Part shown: positions 1 to 11,200 of the stretch, one piece after another
How the letters are laid out: each line of letters opens with the position of its first letter
How positions within the stretch are numbered: position 1 is the stretch's first letter
Assembly (NCBI RefSeq): GCF_019578655.1
Contig: NC_063259.1
Coordinates: forward strand, 16,954,489 to 17,018,488
From: Ricinus communis
Taxonomy: Eukaryota; Streptophyta; Magnoliopsida; Malpighiales; Euphorbiaceae
Length of the DNA: 64,000 nt
Reading direction: 5' to 3'
Made by a program: the position numbers and the translations under genes
The notes under the pieces: model-generated
What the model was told of the DNA's origin: nothing
What the model saw: the letters and a program-made list of their open reading frames with translations, nothing else
Database searches by the model: none

Positions 1-308
1 TAAGAACTTATTTTTCTTTTATGTTTGATGACACCCAACACGGCCGTGTTGGTGCCCGTGTTGGGAACACGGGCAGTGTTGAAACCAACACGGCCATGTT
101 CAGCCTCCTCATGCTCGTACTTAGCTTGTTTCGGCAGCTTCGGCGTCCAATTATGCTCAAATTCTTCCCTTTATCATCCTTTGATTTCTTTTGGACCTAA
201 TGCATACAAACAGATGCATAAGGTGAGTGTTGGGACCAATTCACATCCAAATGTCCATAAAATCAATCTTAAAAACCCCATTTAGATATGTATATTTTAC
301 GCACATCA
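1..308 (-). mobile_element. Inverted 5' end of an Athila-type (B-family) LTR
   Basis: This stretch matches the first ~305 bases of the B-family LTR, same orientation as the copy ending at 44486: it carries the same CG-rich ACACGGCC words and ends in the LTR terminus GCACATCA at 301-308. The neighbouring sequence from 309 is the rest of the same LTR family but on the opposite strand, so this piece is flipped relative to its continuation. An 18-bp perfect palindrome centred on ACGGCCGT lies at 35-52. The LTR is a retrotransposon promoter/terminator repeat and encodes no protein; the 86-codon frame here is not supported as a gene. Confidence 0.75.
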
Positions 309-1387
309 GAGAGTAACACGGGCATAAACACCCCAACACGGGCGTCAACACGGTCGTGTTGGCGGCGACAGGAGGAATTATTTAAAAGAAAGAAGAGAGG
401 AAAGAAAGTGGAGGAGAGCGGGGGAGAACGTCCCAAACCCTAATATTTCTCTTCTAAGGGTCTTCTGAGCTGGAACCAAAGGAAAATGAGACTTGGATCA
501 AGGTTTCAATCGGATTCATTAAAGGTTGGGCAAGGTTCATTGATTGGTTTTCAAATCGAGCAAGAGGAACAAGAATCGATTCAATTCAAGCAAGAGGAAT
601 TGGGGCTGTTTACTCTCATCCAAGGGTGTAATCGGGTTTCTCTACCTTTACTCATTGTTGTAATTGAATTCTTGTGGATTTTGATAATGAGCATGATTAT
701 CTAGATTGATTAAATCCATTGGGATTTCTTTACTATGTTGGCTAAGAATTATATTGTTGGATTATTTGGGTTAATTTTATTTTCTTCTTGCTTTCAGTAT
801 TAATAAGATAATGCATTATTCATGGGATGTTGTGAATTGTGTGTTTAGATTGCTTTGTGTGATTGAGAAGTCCATTTGGCAATTGGAATTTTGAATAGCA
901 AGAACTGGTTAATACTCGCTTAGAGATAAGGATAATTAACTACCCGGATTAAGAATTAACAAAGCTTAATAGAGGCGGATTAAAGCTTAATGCTAACTTA
1001 AGAATCAATCATTAGGAAGAGATTCCAACTTTAGGTTATTAGATTTAGGAATTCGGTTATCTCGAGAGAGAAACCGAATTTGGTTAAGAATTCATCCACG
1101 GGTAGCATAATTAGACTCATCAATCCTTTATCTTTTGTTTGATTGCCAACTAGTTTAGGTTCCCTTTGGGTTTGCTTTCTTGTCTTGGTTATTTTATTTA
1201 TCAATTACTCCTGCATCTCCCTTAGAACTTAGCTTGTAGCTATTAGTTAGTTTAGAAATTATTCATCACTCATTTTAGGTTAATATAATAAAGAACAAAG
1301 GAGTAACTCTGGGCTTTCACTTTCCCAAGGAATACGACCTTGATACTCGCCATTAGTGCTAGACTGCATTGATAGGTACACTACCTT
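309..1387 (+). mobile_element. Athila-type (B-family) LTR, remainder, plus orientation
   Basis: Reverse complement of 43067-44164 and of 38864-39850, followed by eye through shared blocks such as the oligo-A/G tract near 380-410, the AAACCCTAATATTTCTC block near 435, and the terminal ATAGGTACACTACCTT at 1372-1387. It begins where the inverted piece 1-308 ends (LTR position about 323) and stops 31 bp short of the full LTR terminus of the 43036-44486 copy. It abuts the Tat/Ogre protease fragment at 1388, so it was inserted into, or recombined with, that element. The 72-codon frame at 486-704 lies inside the LTR and has no support as a gene. Confidence 0.8.
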
Positions 1388-3608
1388 CATGAGGGAATTT
1401 CACCTACTGGTGTACTATAGAAGGGACTACTCCCAGGGTATGGAACCATGACTTCCTAATAACAATGCAAAAGTTACTAGGATATCCAGGACAATGTACT
1501 CTACCTAGGATTCGATAGGACCCGTCTTCACCAGTGTTGAAAATGTCCCTTTTACATCTATTTTAGTCTCGTCATGGGCCCTTATGACCATGCCTGATGG
1601 TTTTAGGTCCTTCGCAGTCATCCCCAGTTTAGGGAGTATACGAGAAGGACACATATTGATAGTTGACCCGTCATCAACAATCACACATGGGGTTTTTATC
1701 CCTTTCAATTTTGCTGTTATATGGATGGCCTTCTTGTGGTCCCTTTACTCAAATGGTAAGTCTTCATCTGAGAAGGTGATCATTTCGGTGGTCTTGTTAG
1801 TTACCATTTTGATAATCTTTTCAGGGGTAGATGATGTGCTAATACTTAAACCAGATAAGGCCTAGATCATAGCCTTTCTATGGTCCAACGAATGCATCAA
1901 CAGCTCCTAGACATCTACTATCTTTCTCTCATTCTTCCACCATTCTAGCAACACGGCATCCCTGTCTTCAGGTGCTTGCTTCTCTTGCTTCAGCTCTTGT
2001 ACCCCAGCATCCTTACCCTTACCCGCTGGCTCAGTCTCGGACTCACTATCTGCCCAGATGTCCTTGGCCTTGATGTCTTGAACCTCATTCTCATCTTTAA
2101 AACTATACTTAAACCTTATTCTTTTCCCCTTCTTTCCAGACCTCCAAGAGACAAGGCTCACAATTGGCTTTATCTTCAACTGATCCCTAACCACTTGGCA
2201 TAATATCCTCGATCCAAATATCAGTTGAGGGTGGCCTCGAATATCGAACCTTGAAGTCATTTTTTTCAAAAGACTACCCAAGCAAGTCTTTACACTCATA
2301 CCGAGGAAGTTGTTCAACCTCTCATTCTCCATAGTCGATTAAGTCATGAACCTCGTGCTTGAGATGGTAGCATTGGTCTGTCACATGCCCTAAAGCCTAA
2401 TGATAATTACAATACTGACAATTGTGAGGCTTAGGACTGTCTTTCGGTGATTGGGGCTTAAGCTTCTCACCCCATTTTAGGTGTCAGAACACCACGGATA
2501 GTGGTGCCCCCAGCTCTGTGAAAGTTCTTTGTGGGCTATCTAGCTTAGTTTGAGGCTCGATTTGGGGTAGTCTACGAAGGAGTTCATGATTCTCTCTTTG
2601 CTGAAGTATGGGTTAATCATGAAGACCTGGGTTGATCGATGTTTAGGTTCTCACGCCCTTTCTTTTGTCATTCTTTATTTCCTCTACCTACAGCCCATCA
2701 TCATACAGATCCATGAAGGTCTTTGGTTCATCATCTGTAACCTTTTAACCCATCCAGGAAGGACATTTTCGACCACTATACGATCCTAGTCCTTTTCAAA
2801 GGGCTTATTCTTCATCAAACCGGCCTTATATCTCTATATGGTTAGGAAATCAGAGAAGGACTTATTTAGCTTCTGCTTCGTGGATACGAGATCCCTGATT
2901 GACACTTCTAAATGAGTGTTGTAGTCATATTGCTTGACAGAGGAATTGCACAAATCACACCATTCAAATTTGGCGGATTTCTCCAGACTGTGGTACTAGT
3001 TAACTGCGGGTTCTTCAAGTGACAACACAAACAACTTAACAATTTGGGTCATGTTCAATTGAGTAGTTCCCATGATGGTTACGTATTGTTGTAGATGAAC
3101 TTTTAGGTAACTAGTCTCATTGAACTTGTTCATCTTGGGCATCCTGAACTTTGTAGGTAGCTTCTCCTCTCCCGTCAAAATCAGTTCTTCGAAATCATTG
3201 GTTGGTCCCAAACCTTTAATTTCCAGCATACCCTGCATCTTGTCAAGCCAGGCGCTCAAACCATTTACATCTTCGTTAGTGGCAAGGGCAGTCTGCTTCT
3301 TAGCCTGGTCTAGCATGAACTCATTGAAATTCTAAAAGTTACGGGGCATTCCCCTTCTAGCTCTGTCTTTAGCATTGGCATTGGCATTAGCCGCGACAGC
3401 AGTGGCAGCTGTAGTGGCAGCAGCAGTCTCAGTGGCAACCACAACTAAGTCAATAGCAACAGGAGGGTTAGCTAGCGCCACCAGAGCAGCAAGTGGGGCT
3501 TGGTTTACACCCATCTCAGCCAAAAAAGTTGTTGAAGTTCCTCTGAAATCACACCCCTCAAGTCTTCGATTACAACATTCTTATGAATCTCGATATCTTG
3601 TTCATTAG
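1388..3608 (-). pseudogene. Tat/Ogre-type Ty3/gypsy gag-protease fragment, decayed
   Basis: Reading right to left, an Ala/Pro-rich N-terminus (about 3523-3332) is followed by a gag core (3316-2700) with KFRMPKMNKF and YLKVHLQQY, which resembles the Tat-lineage motif around a KYDG..P..HL core. Near 2380-2420 there is a zinc-knuckle-like CQYCNYH....H....C followed by LKHEVHDLID. The retropepsin region follows: VDDGSTINMCP at about 1680-1645, then VEYIVLDIP and LLLG near 1500-1440, running to the boundary at 1388. Gag packages the RNA and protease matures the particle. Many stops and frame changes interrupt the frame, and reverse transcriptase, RNase H and integrase are missing because the B-family LTR joins at 1387/1388. 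The lineage call is from family knowledge; inactivation is seen directly. Confidence 0.8.
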
Positions 3609-4456
3609 CTTTTTCATTGGCCATCTCTTCTCGTGTCTCGATCTTTCTAGGTGCTTTAACATAGTTCTGATACTTGGAGAAATGGGCACTCTTTCCAACC
3701 TCCCACTATCTTGCCTTTTCCAACCCATAGAAGAGTCTATATGGCTAAATAAGAAAAGGCTAGTATAATGCATGCGATTTATGGGATGCATGATGCACGT
3801 GTTATGCATAAGGATAAAGAAGAAAGGTTAGCACACATATAGTAGTATAAAATTCATCCTTCCAACCTTATTACTCTCGCACACGGTTCGTGGTGAGTCT
3901 TTCTTCCCTAAGATTTTTGGTTTGGGCTTTCTATCAGAGGGGATAGTAGCCTCGACGGGTATGCCATAAGCTCTCAAATTGGATTGAAACAAATAAGGTG
4001 ATGTTTCTCAGTGTAGGCATAAAAGCCTGCATATTTTGGGCCTGGGTCCTAGTTTCACATTGGGCCAATGTCTTTCAATATTTGGGCTTAAGATACTTAC
4101 AAGGAAAAATATCCCATATAGCAAGCAACATGGGTTCCTAAGGGAGATTACTACGGTCATTACCATGAGATGAGTCTTGGGTAAGTATAAAAGGCTCCTA
4201 CAAGCAAAAAGTATTCTTCCTTGTCTCGTCTCCCCACTAAGGGTCCATGCGATGAAGGAAATACTCTCATTACTTTGTGAGTGATGGTAGCCAGTGTCGC
4301 AATTCTAGGATTTGAGTGGAACTAAAGAACTGCTAGCCGACGCTATCGGGGCTGTAAGGACCAATATGTACAATGTGTGGAAGTGTAGTGATGCAAGAGT
4401 ATTTTGTTAAATAATAAAATTAAAGACAAACATACACTAGAATCAGCTTCTCTTAA
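3609..4456 (-). other. Leader region of the Tat/Ogre element
   Basis: Non-coding stretch between the gag start and the primer site on the minus strand. No frame here has a recognisable domain. Position between primer site and gag is what a retrotransposon 5' leader would occupy. The 79-codon frame at 3570-3809 straddles the leader and gag start and could contain the gag N-terminus, but I recognise nothing in it. Confidence 0.5.
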
Positions 4457-4477
4457 CACTAGTGGAGTTGCCACTAT
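4457..4477 (-). other. Primer-binding site, Arg-tRNA type (Tat/Ogre)
   Basis: On the minus strand the sequence reads GTGGCAACTCCACTAG, very close to the TGGCGACTCCACTGGGG primer site that I associate with Tat/Ogre elements (Arg-tRNA 3' end). It lies immediately inside the LTR, whose edge I place at about 4477 by comparison with 18989. Two mismatches are consistent with decay. Confidence 0.6.
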
Positions 4478-6697
4478 GGGCAGGCGTTTTGGGTGCGCAT
4501 CCAAGTGTCTTTAGCGACTATGGCACTGCAACACTTTTCAACCTAATCAGGAACATGCTAACTAATCTTCGAGACTAGCGGAAAGATGGGAGTCGCCACC
4601 TAGGTAATCACTGGGACACTTTTACTAGTGAGTGGCATTTCTCAAATTCCATAACGAAGTTTTCGCCACAGAGTACAGAGATGGATCCGGAAGCCAATTT
4701 CCTTATTTGTGTATATTAGTCTTTAATTTGATTGTTCAAACAAGTTTGTCCTTATAAACGCAAGCAATTCATACACAGGCATGCCAAAACAACACACATA
4801 ATACACCTAAGTCTAGCCATTTTATTCAAGCCCAACCTATGTTTAAGTTTGTTAGCCCCATTACCAATTATGTTCTTGAATTCCAACTTTAAACCTAATG
4901 GACTACTTGTTATGAGATGGCCCATTTATTATAATCTTAATCCTAACTAAGTACAAATCCTAACTAAACATGCCAATGCCCGCTAGTCTGCTTGGATTTT
5001 AGGGTTTCAGGCTTAGTTAAGGTTAATTAGCCTATTCGACTACTGGATTCATGTTGGATCAATTTTTAGCGATAAGTCTATGTGACCCATTTTAATTAGT
5101 CAGTCACTTAATCATATATTTGATTAACATGTAATAAATAAGAATACCAACAAAATAAAGCAAAAAGTAAAACCTAATTGTTACAATTTGTCTACAACTA
5201 TAATAGCGGAAAGAAAAAGACCTAAAACTATAGAGCAACTAAGAGTACATCAAAAAATCGCCAAGAATACAAAAAATGGAATTTAGGTCGACTAGTCGAT
5301 CAGCTCTATATGAAGAGCCAATCGGCTCAACATAGAGCTAATTGGCTCTACATTCAGCCTACCGACTCTTGGGTCATTATGCAGATTTTGCACCTCTAGA
5401 GCCAATTTTCACATGCACAGACATTAAAAGTCGATTAAAATGAGAGAAAATAGATTAAAAATATCAAAGTAAAAGTAGTAAAAGCCATTTAAACAATCAA
5501 AATCATGAATTACTAAAAAATTCTAAATATTATAAACTTATAGAAGGTAATTAAAATAAAGGAATCATGCTTTAACATATTCAATTACTTAATCACGATG
5601 AGAAATAAATCTAGATATTGATCCTATAACATGTTTCTAATTAGATCTAAAATCCTAATTCCCAAAATATCAAATCTCAAAAAACCATAAATTCTTATTA
5701 TCAAATTCAAAACCCTATTAATTATGCATATTAAAAAAACTAGTCTAATAATATTTATCATAGATCAAAACCCAAATTATATTTCGAAGAACAAATAATA
5801 TATAAAAAATAAAAGAAAGAAATGAAAGAAACGATTTTTGTGATGAATGTGAATGTATGGTGGAAGGAACCCTCAGGTTGTCACCGTGAATGTTGGATTT
5901 GCGAGTCTTAAGCAATAAGGAAGCAGTTGAAATGAAAACTGGGTAGGAATCTAGTGCTGGATCTGATTTAGAGAAACCTTCTATCGATTGAAAAATAGTT
6001 TCCAACACAATGCTCTCTCTTTAGTAACTTGTTTTCTAAAATAGTTCTTTCTTCAGTGACTTGGATTCTCAAATAAAGACTACGATCAACAGTACTTTTC
6101 TTCTATTTTCTTTTTATTTTATCTCTATTTTTTCTTTCTCAGTGTTTCTTATCTCTTAATTTCACTCACAGCCGATTTTCAGTTCTTCATTCTTCTCCTA
6201 AAATCATAAATACCTCTTTCTATTTATAGAAATAGGGTTTCAAAGGAAACCCTAGAGAAAGCGATAGATTTTAAGAAATATCAACAAACATCTCATTTTA
6301 TTTCTTTAAATTTAAATAATTATCGATAAAACGATGATTATATCAAGAAAACCTTATAGAATCTGTATCTAGATGTAAAATCATCCAAAAAATGATACCG
6401 GAGTGTCAAAATCTTATTCGGTTCTATGAAGAGCCGATTGGGTCTATAGAAAAAGTATGAAAAATTTGCAATTTAGTCTCTAATTTTTTAGAAACTGCTG
6501 TTTTTACCCTCAAACTTAATTTTTTCTCGCAATTAGGTCCAAATTGATTTCAGAAAGATAATTCCAGCTGGATTATCCTTGACCGTAGCCTCGAATTCGC
6601 TTTCCTTCACTTTCCGAGACCCGTGAAAGCAGTAACTTTCATCATAGGGTTTTCTGCTTTTCCCTCAATATCTAAATCTGAAAAAGGGGCGCTAACA
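4477..6697 (-). mobile_element. Tat/Ogre-type LTR (5' LTR of the 1388-6697 fragment)
   Basis: About 2.2 kb, AT-rich. On the minus strand it starts TGTTAGCGCCCC (end 6697) and finishes next to the Arg-type primer site. It aligns along its length with the solo LTR at 18989-22795 (shared blocks: the CTAATCAGGAACATGCTAAC region, GGGAGTCGCCA, GGATCCGGAAGCCAA, the AGAGCCAATYGGCTC palindromic words near 5315-5360, and the CTCAATATCTAAATC end). It has no coding content; open frames inside (4732-4950, 5745-6008) are chance. Confidence 0.75.
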
Positions 6698-8257
6698 ACA
6701 GTCATATTATAATTATTTATTGTACATCAAGCCATGAAATAAACAAAATAAAGAGCAGAAATATAAACCTAATTATTACAACTCGGCCTACAACTAAGAT
6801 TTCAAAAGAAGCCCTAAAATCTAATACAGTACACAAAATCGATGAAAATACATCAAAAACTCGCAAAAAGCAAAAAATTAGGGCAAAAAGGTGTAGAGCC
6901 AATCGACTATAGACATAGAGTCGATCGGCTCTGTGGCATCTAGGCTAACTTTTTTAGCTTTCGGTGTATTCCTCGCATCCTAGAGCCGAATTTAACATGC
7001 ATACAGAGTAAAAATTGATTAAATTTGAAAGGAATAAAATAAAAATAGCAAATAACAAGTGATCGAGCTAGAAATCCTAAAAGCAATACAAAGCCTAAAA
7101 ACTGAACATATAGTAAACAAAGACAACATATAATCCTAATAAACTAATTTAAATACAAAATCATAATGAAATTAGAAATCTAATCATGTAATCCTAAACA
7201 TGTGATTAATTAGATTCTAAAACCCTAATGCTGACATTTTATCATATTTCAAAATCCTTATGTTCTTATTATCAGACTCCAAAATCCATTAAATCAATAA
7301 TATGCAGAATCATAAGAAATCTTAACCTGATCATGTTAATCATAAAAATAAAAAAAATAAATTAATACTAATCATGTTTCTAATAAACATAAAAATATAA
7401 ATAAGCAACGAAACCAATTTAGAGTAATGTTGATGGATGCATGTGGGGGAACCCTTGGGTTATTACTGTAGTTGATGGTTATGCGAGTCTCAGGCGATGA
7501 AGAAGCAGTTGAATCGAAGAGTGGTTGGGAATCCAGTGCTGGATGTGATGTTGATAAAGCTTTTTTCAACTAAAAAAGAGTTTAAAAAAATAGTTTTTTC
7601 TGTAGTGGCCTTCTTTCTTAGTTACCTAAACTTTCCTGCCTAATAATGGACGTAAGTTTTTAAATTAATATTAGCTTTTGTACCTTTCTCTTTGGTTGCT
7701 CTCTAATTTTTTGTTATTATGATCTCTTATTATTGTTGTTTTTTTTTCTTCTCTAACCTTAGATACCTCTTTCTATTTATAGAGGTAGAGTTTCAAAGAA
7801 AACTCTAAGGGAACTCATATTCTTAGACTTTTAGAAGAACAAATTGTAAAATATCCAAATTTAATTCTTTAAATGTAAATAAATATTATTAAAAATCCAT
7901 GATTATCATTAAGAACCTTATAGAATCTGTATTTGGACGTAAAAGCATCAAGAAAAAAATAATGTCGAAGGAAAAAGCCATAATCAGTATTTGTATAGAG
8001 CCAATCGGCGCTCACAAAGGAAGTTTGGCAAAAATTTGCAATTAAATCTCGGGTCCATCGTTTTGACCCTCAAACTTTATTTTTCTTAACAATTAACTCC
8101 AAATTAATTTTAAAAAGGTAATTTCGGCTGGTTTAAGCTCAATCCTAACCTCGAATTTGCCCGTCCTCGTCTCTCGAGATCCAAGAAGGCAGTAACTTTC
8201 ATCACAGTGTTTTTTGTAACTTCCTTGATATCAAGATCCAGAAAATGGATGCTAACA
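6698..8257 (-). mobile_element. Second, partial and older Tat/Ogre-type LTR copy
   Basis: Begins at a point equivalent to about 5100 in the neighbouring LTR and runs to the LTR terminus (GATGCTAACA, ending 8257), with clearly lower similarity than that between 4477-6697 and 18989-22795. It repeats the same order of blocks: ACCTAATTATTACAACTCGGC, the palindromic AGAGCCAATCG words at 6895-6935, the regulatory-looking T-rich tract near 7700-7760, and the TATCAAGATCCAGAAAA end. The right edge abuts the 39-bp satellite. It may be the host LTR into which the younger element inserted, or a tandem duplicate. Confidence 0.65.
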
Positions 8258-11200
8258 GTTATTTTCTTTATATTCCTAAATGTATCCTATTTACGAGGTT
8301 GTTTTCTCATACTCACAAATATACCCCTCTTATAGGGCTGTTTTCTAATATTTATAACTATACCCATCTTACGATGTTGGTTTCTCATATTCTTAAATAT
8401 ACCCCTTTTACAGGGTTATTTTTCCACACTCTCAAATATACCCCTATTGCGGGTTTGTTTTCTAATATTTATAAATATACACCTTATAGGGGTTATTTTT
8501 TAATTTTACCCTTAAAGGGTGTTTTTCTCATATTCTTAAATATACCCCTTTTACGAGGTTGTTTTATCGTATTCACAAGTATATCTCCCTTTACGGGTTT
8601 GTTTAATAATATTTATAAATATACCCTCTTATAGTATTATTTTATCATACTCACAAATATATCCATCTTACGGGGTCTGTTCTCTCATACTGATAATTAC
8701 ACACCTTTACGGGGTTGTTTTCTCATACTTACTAATATACCCCCCTTACAGTATTATTTTCTCATACCCCACTAATATACCCCTCTTATAGGATTGGTTT
8801 CTTATATTTATAAATATACCTCATTTACTGGATTGTATTCTCATACTCATAAATATACCCCTCTTACGAGATTGTTTTTTAATTTTTTCTAATATATCCA
8901 TTTTTACAGGGTTGTTTTCTCATACTAAAAAATAAATCCTTCTTATAGTGTTGTCTTCTAATACTTACAAATATATCACTCTTACATGGTTGCTTTCTCA
9001 TACTCACAAATATACCATTCTTACAGGGTTATTTTCTAATATTTATAAATATACCTCTTTTACGGAGTTGTTTTCTCATACTTATAAATATACCCCTCTT
9101 AGGGGGTTGTTTTCTAATATTTACAAATATACTCCTATGGCGGGATTGTTTTCTCATGCTCACAAATATACCCCTCTCATGGGGTTAGTTTCTCATACTC
9201 ACTAATATAGCTCCATTACAGGGTTATTTTACATACTTAGAAATATACCTTTCTTACGGAGTTGTTATCTCATATTCACAAATATACCACATTTACAGGG
9301 TTGTTTCCTCATACTCACAAATATACCCCACTCTTATGGGGTTGTTATTCTAAAATATAAACTTTTTACGGGGTTGTTTTCTCATACTCACAAATATACC
9401 TATGTGATGAGGTTGTTTTCTAATATTTACAAATATCCCCCTCTAACGGGTTTGTTTTCTCATATTGATAAATATATTGATAAATATACCTCTCTTACAG
9501 GATTGTTTTCTCATACATACTAATATACCCATCTTACAGGGTTGTTTTCTCATATTAAAAAATATACCACATTTACGAGATTGTATTCTCCTACTCATTA
9601 GTATTCCCCACTTAAGGGGTTGTTTTCTATTATTTACAAATATACCCCTCCAACAGGGTTGTTTATATTCTTAAATGTACCCCTTTTATGGGATTTTTTT
9701 TAATATTCTTAAATGTACCCCATTTACGGGGTTATTTTCTCATACTCATAAATTATACCCTCTTACGGGGTTGTTTTCTCATATTCTTATATATACTCCC
9801 TTTAGGGGATTATTTTCTCACACTTACAAATATATGCTTCTCACGGGGTTATTTTCTAATATTTATAAATATACCCCTTTTAGGGGCTTGTTTTCTAATA
9901 TTTACGAATTTACCCCTCTAACGGGGTTGTTTCCTCGTACTGATAAATATACATCTATTTCGGGGTTGTTTTCTCATACTTACTAATATACAGGATTGTA
10001 TTCTCCTACTCACAAGTATTCCCAACTTACGAGGTTGTTTTTTAATATTTACAACCATACCTCTCTTACGGGGTTATTTTTTTATATTCTTAAATGTACC
10101 CAATTTAAGAAATTATCTCTTTATATTCTTAAGTGTACCCTATTTACAGGGTTATTTTCTTATAATCATAAATATACCCCTATTATAATGTTATTTTCTA
10201 ATATTTTCAAATGTAACCCTTTACGGGGTTATTTCTTTATATGCTTAAATGTACCCAATTTACTAGGTTGTTTTCTCATACTCACAAATATACTCCTCTT
10301 ACGGGGTTGTTTTCTAATATTTATGAATATACCCCTCTTTCAAAGTTGTTTTCTAATACTCACAAATACACCTCTCTTATGAGGTTGTTTATTAATACTT
10401 ACAAATATAACCCTCTTAGAGGATTACTTTCTCATACTTACAAATATACCCCTTTTACGGGGTTATTTTCTAATTTTCTAAATGTACCCCTTTTACAGAG
10501 TTGTTTTCTTATACTAAAAAATATACCCTTTTTACAGTGTTGTCTTTTAAGATTTACAAATGTATCACTCTTACAGGGTTGATTTCTATTATTTACAAAT
10601 ATAACCCCTACCCCTTTTACAGGGTTATTTTTTATACTAAAAAAATATACCCTTCTTACGGTGTTGTCTTTTAATATTTATAAATATATCACTCTTATGG
10701 GATGTTTTCTATTATTTACAAATACAACCTTCTTACGGGGTTGTTTTCTCATACTTACAAATATACCCCTCTTATGGGATTTTTTTTATATTTACAAATA
10801 TACCTCTTTGATGGGGTGGTTTTCTCATACTCACAAATAGACTCCTCTCACGGAGTTATTTTCTCATACTTACTACTATACCTCTCTTACGGGGTTATTT
10901 TTCCTACTAATAAATATACTCCTTTTACGGTTGTTCTCTCATACTCACAAATGTACTATTCTAATGGGTTGTTTTCTCATACTCACAAATATACCCCTCT
11001 TACGGAGTTATTTTCTAATATTTATAAATATACCTCTCTAACAGGATTGTTTTCTCATACTGATAAATATACCCCTTTTATGGTATTATTTTCTCATACT
11101 CACTAATATATCCATCTTATTTGGTTGTTTTCTTATACTCACTAATATACCTATCTTACGAGGTTGTTTTCTCATATTCAAAAATATACCCCATTTACGG

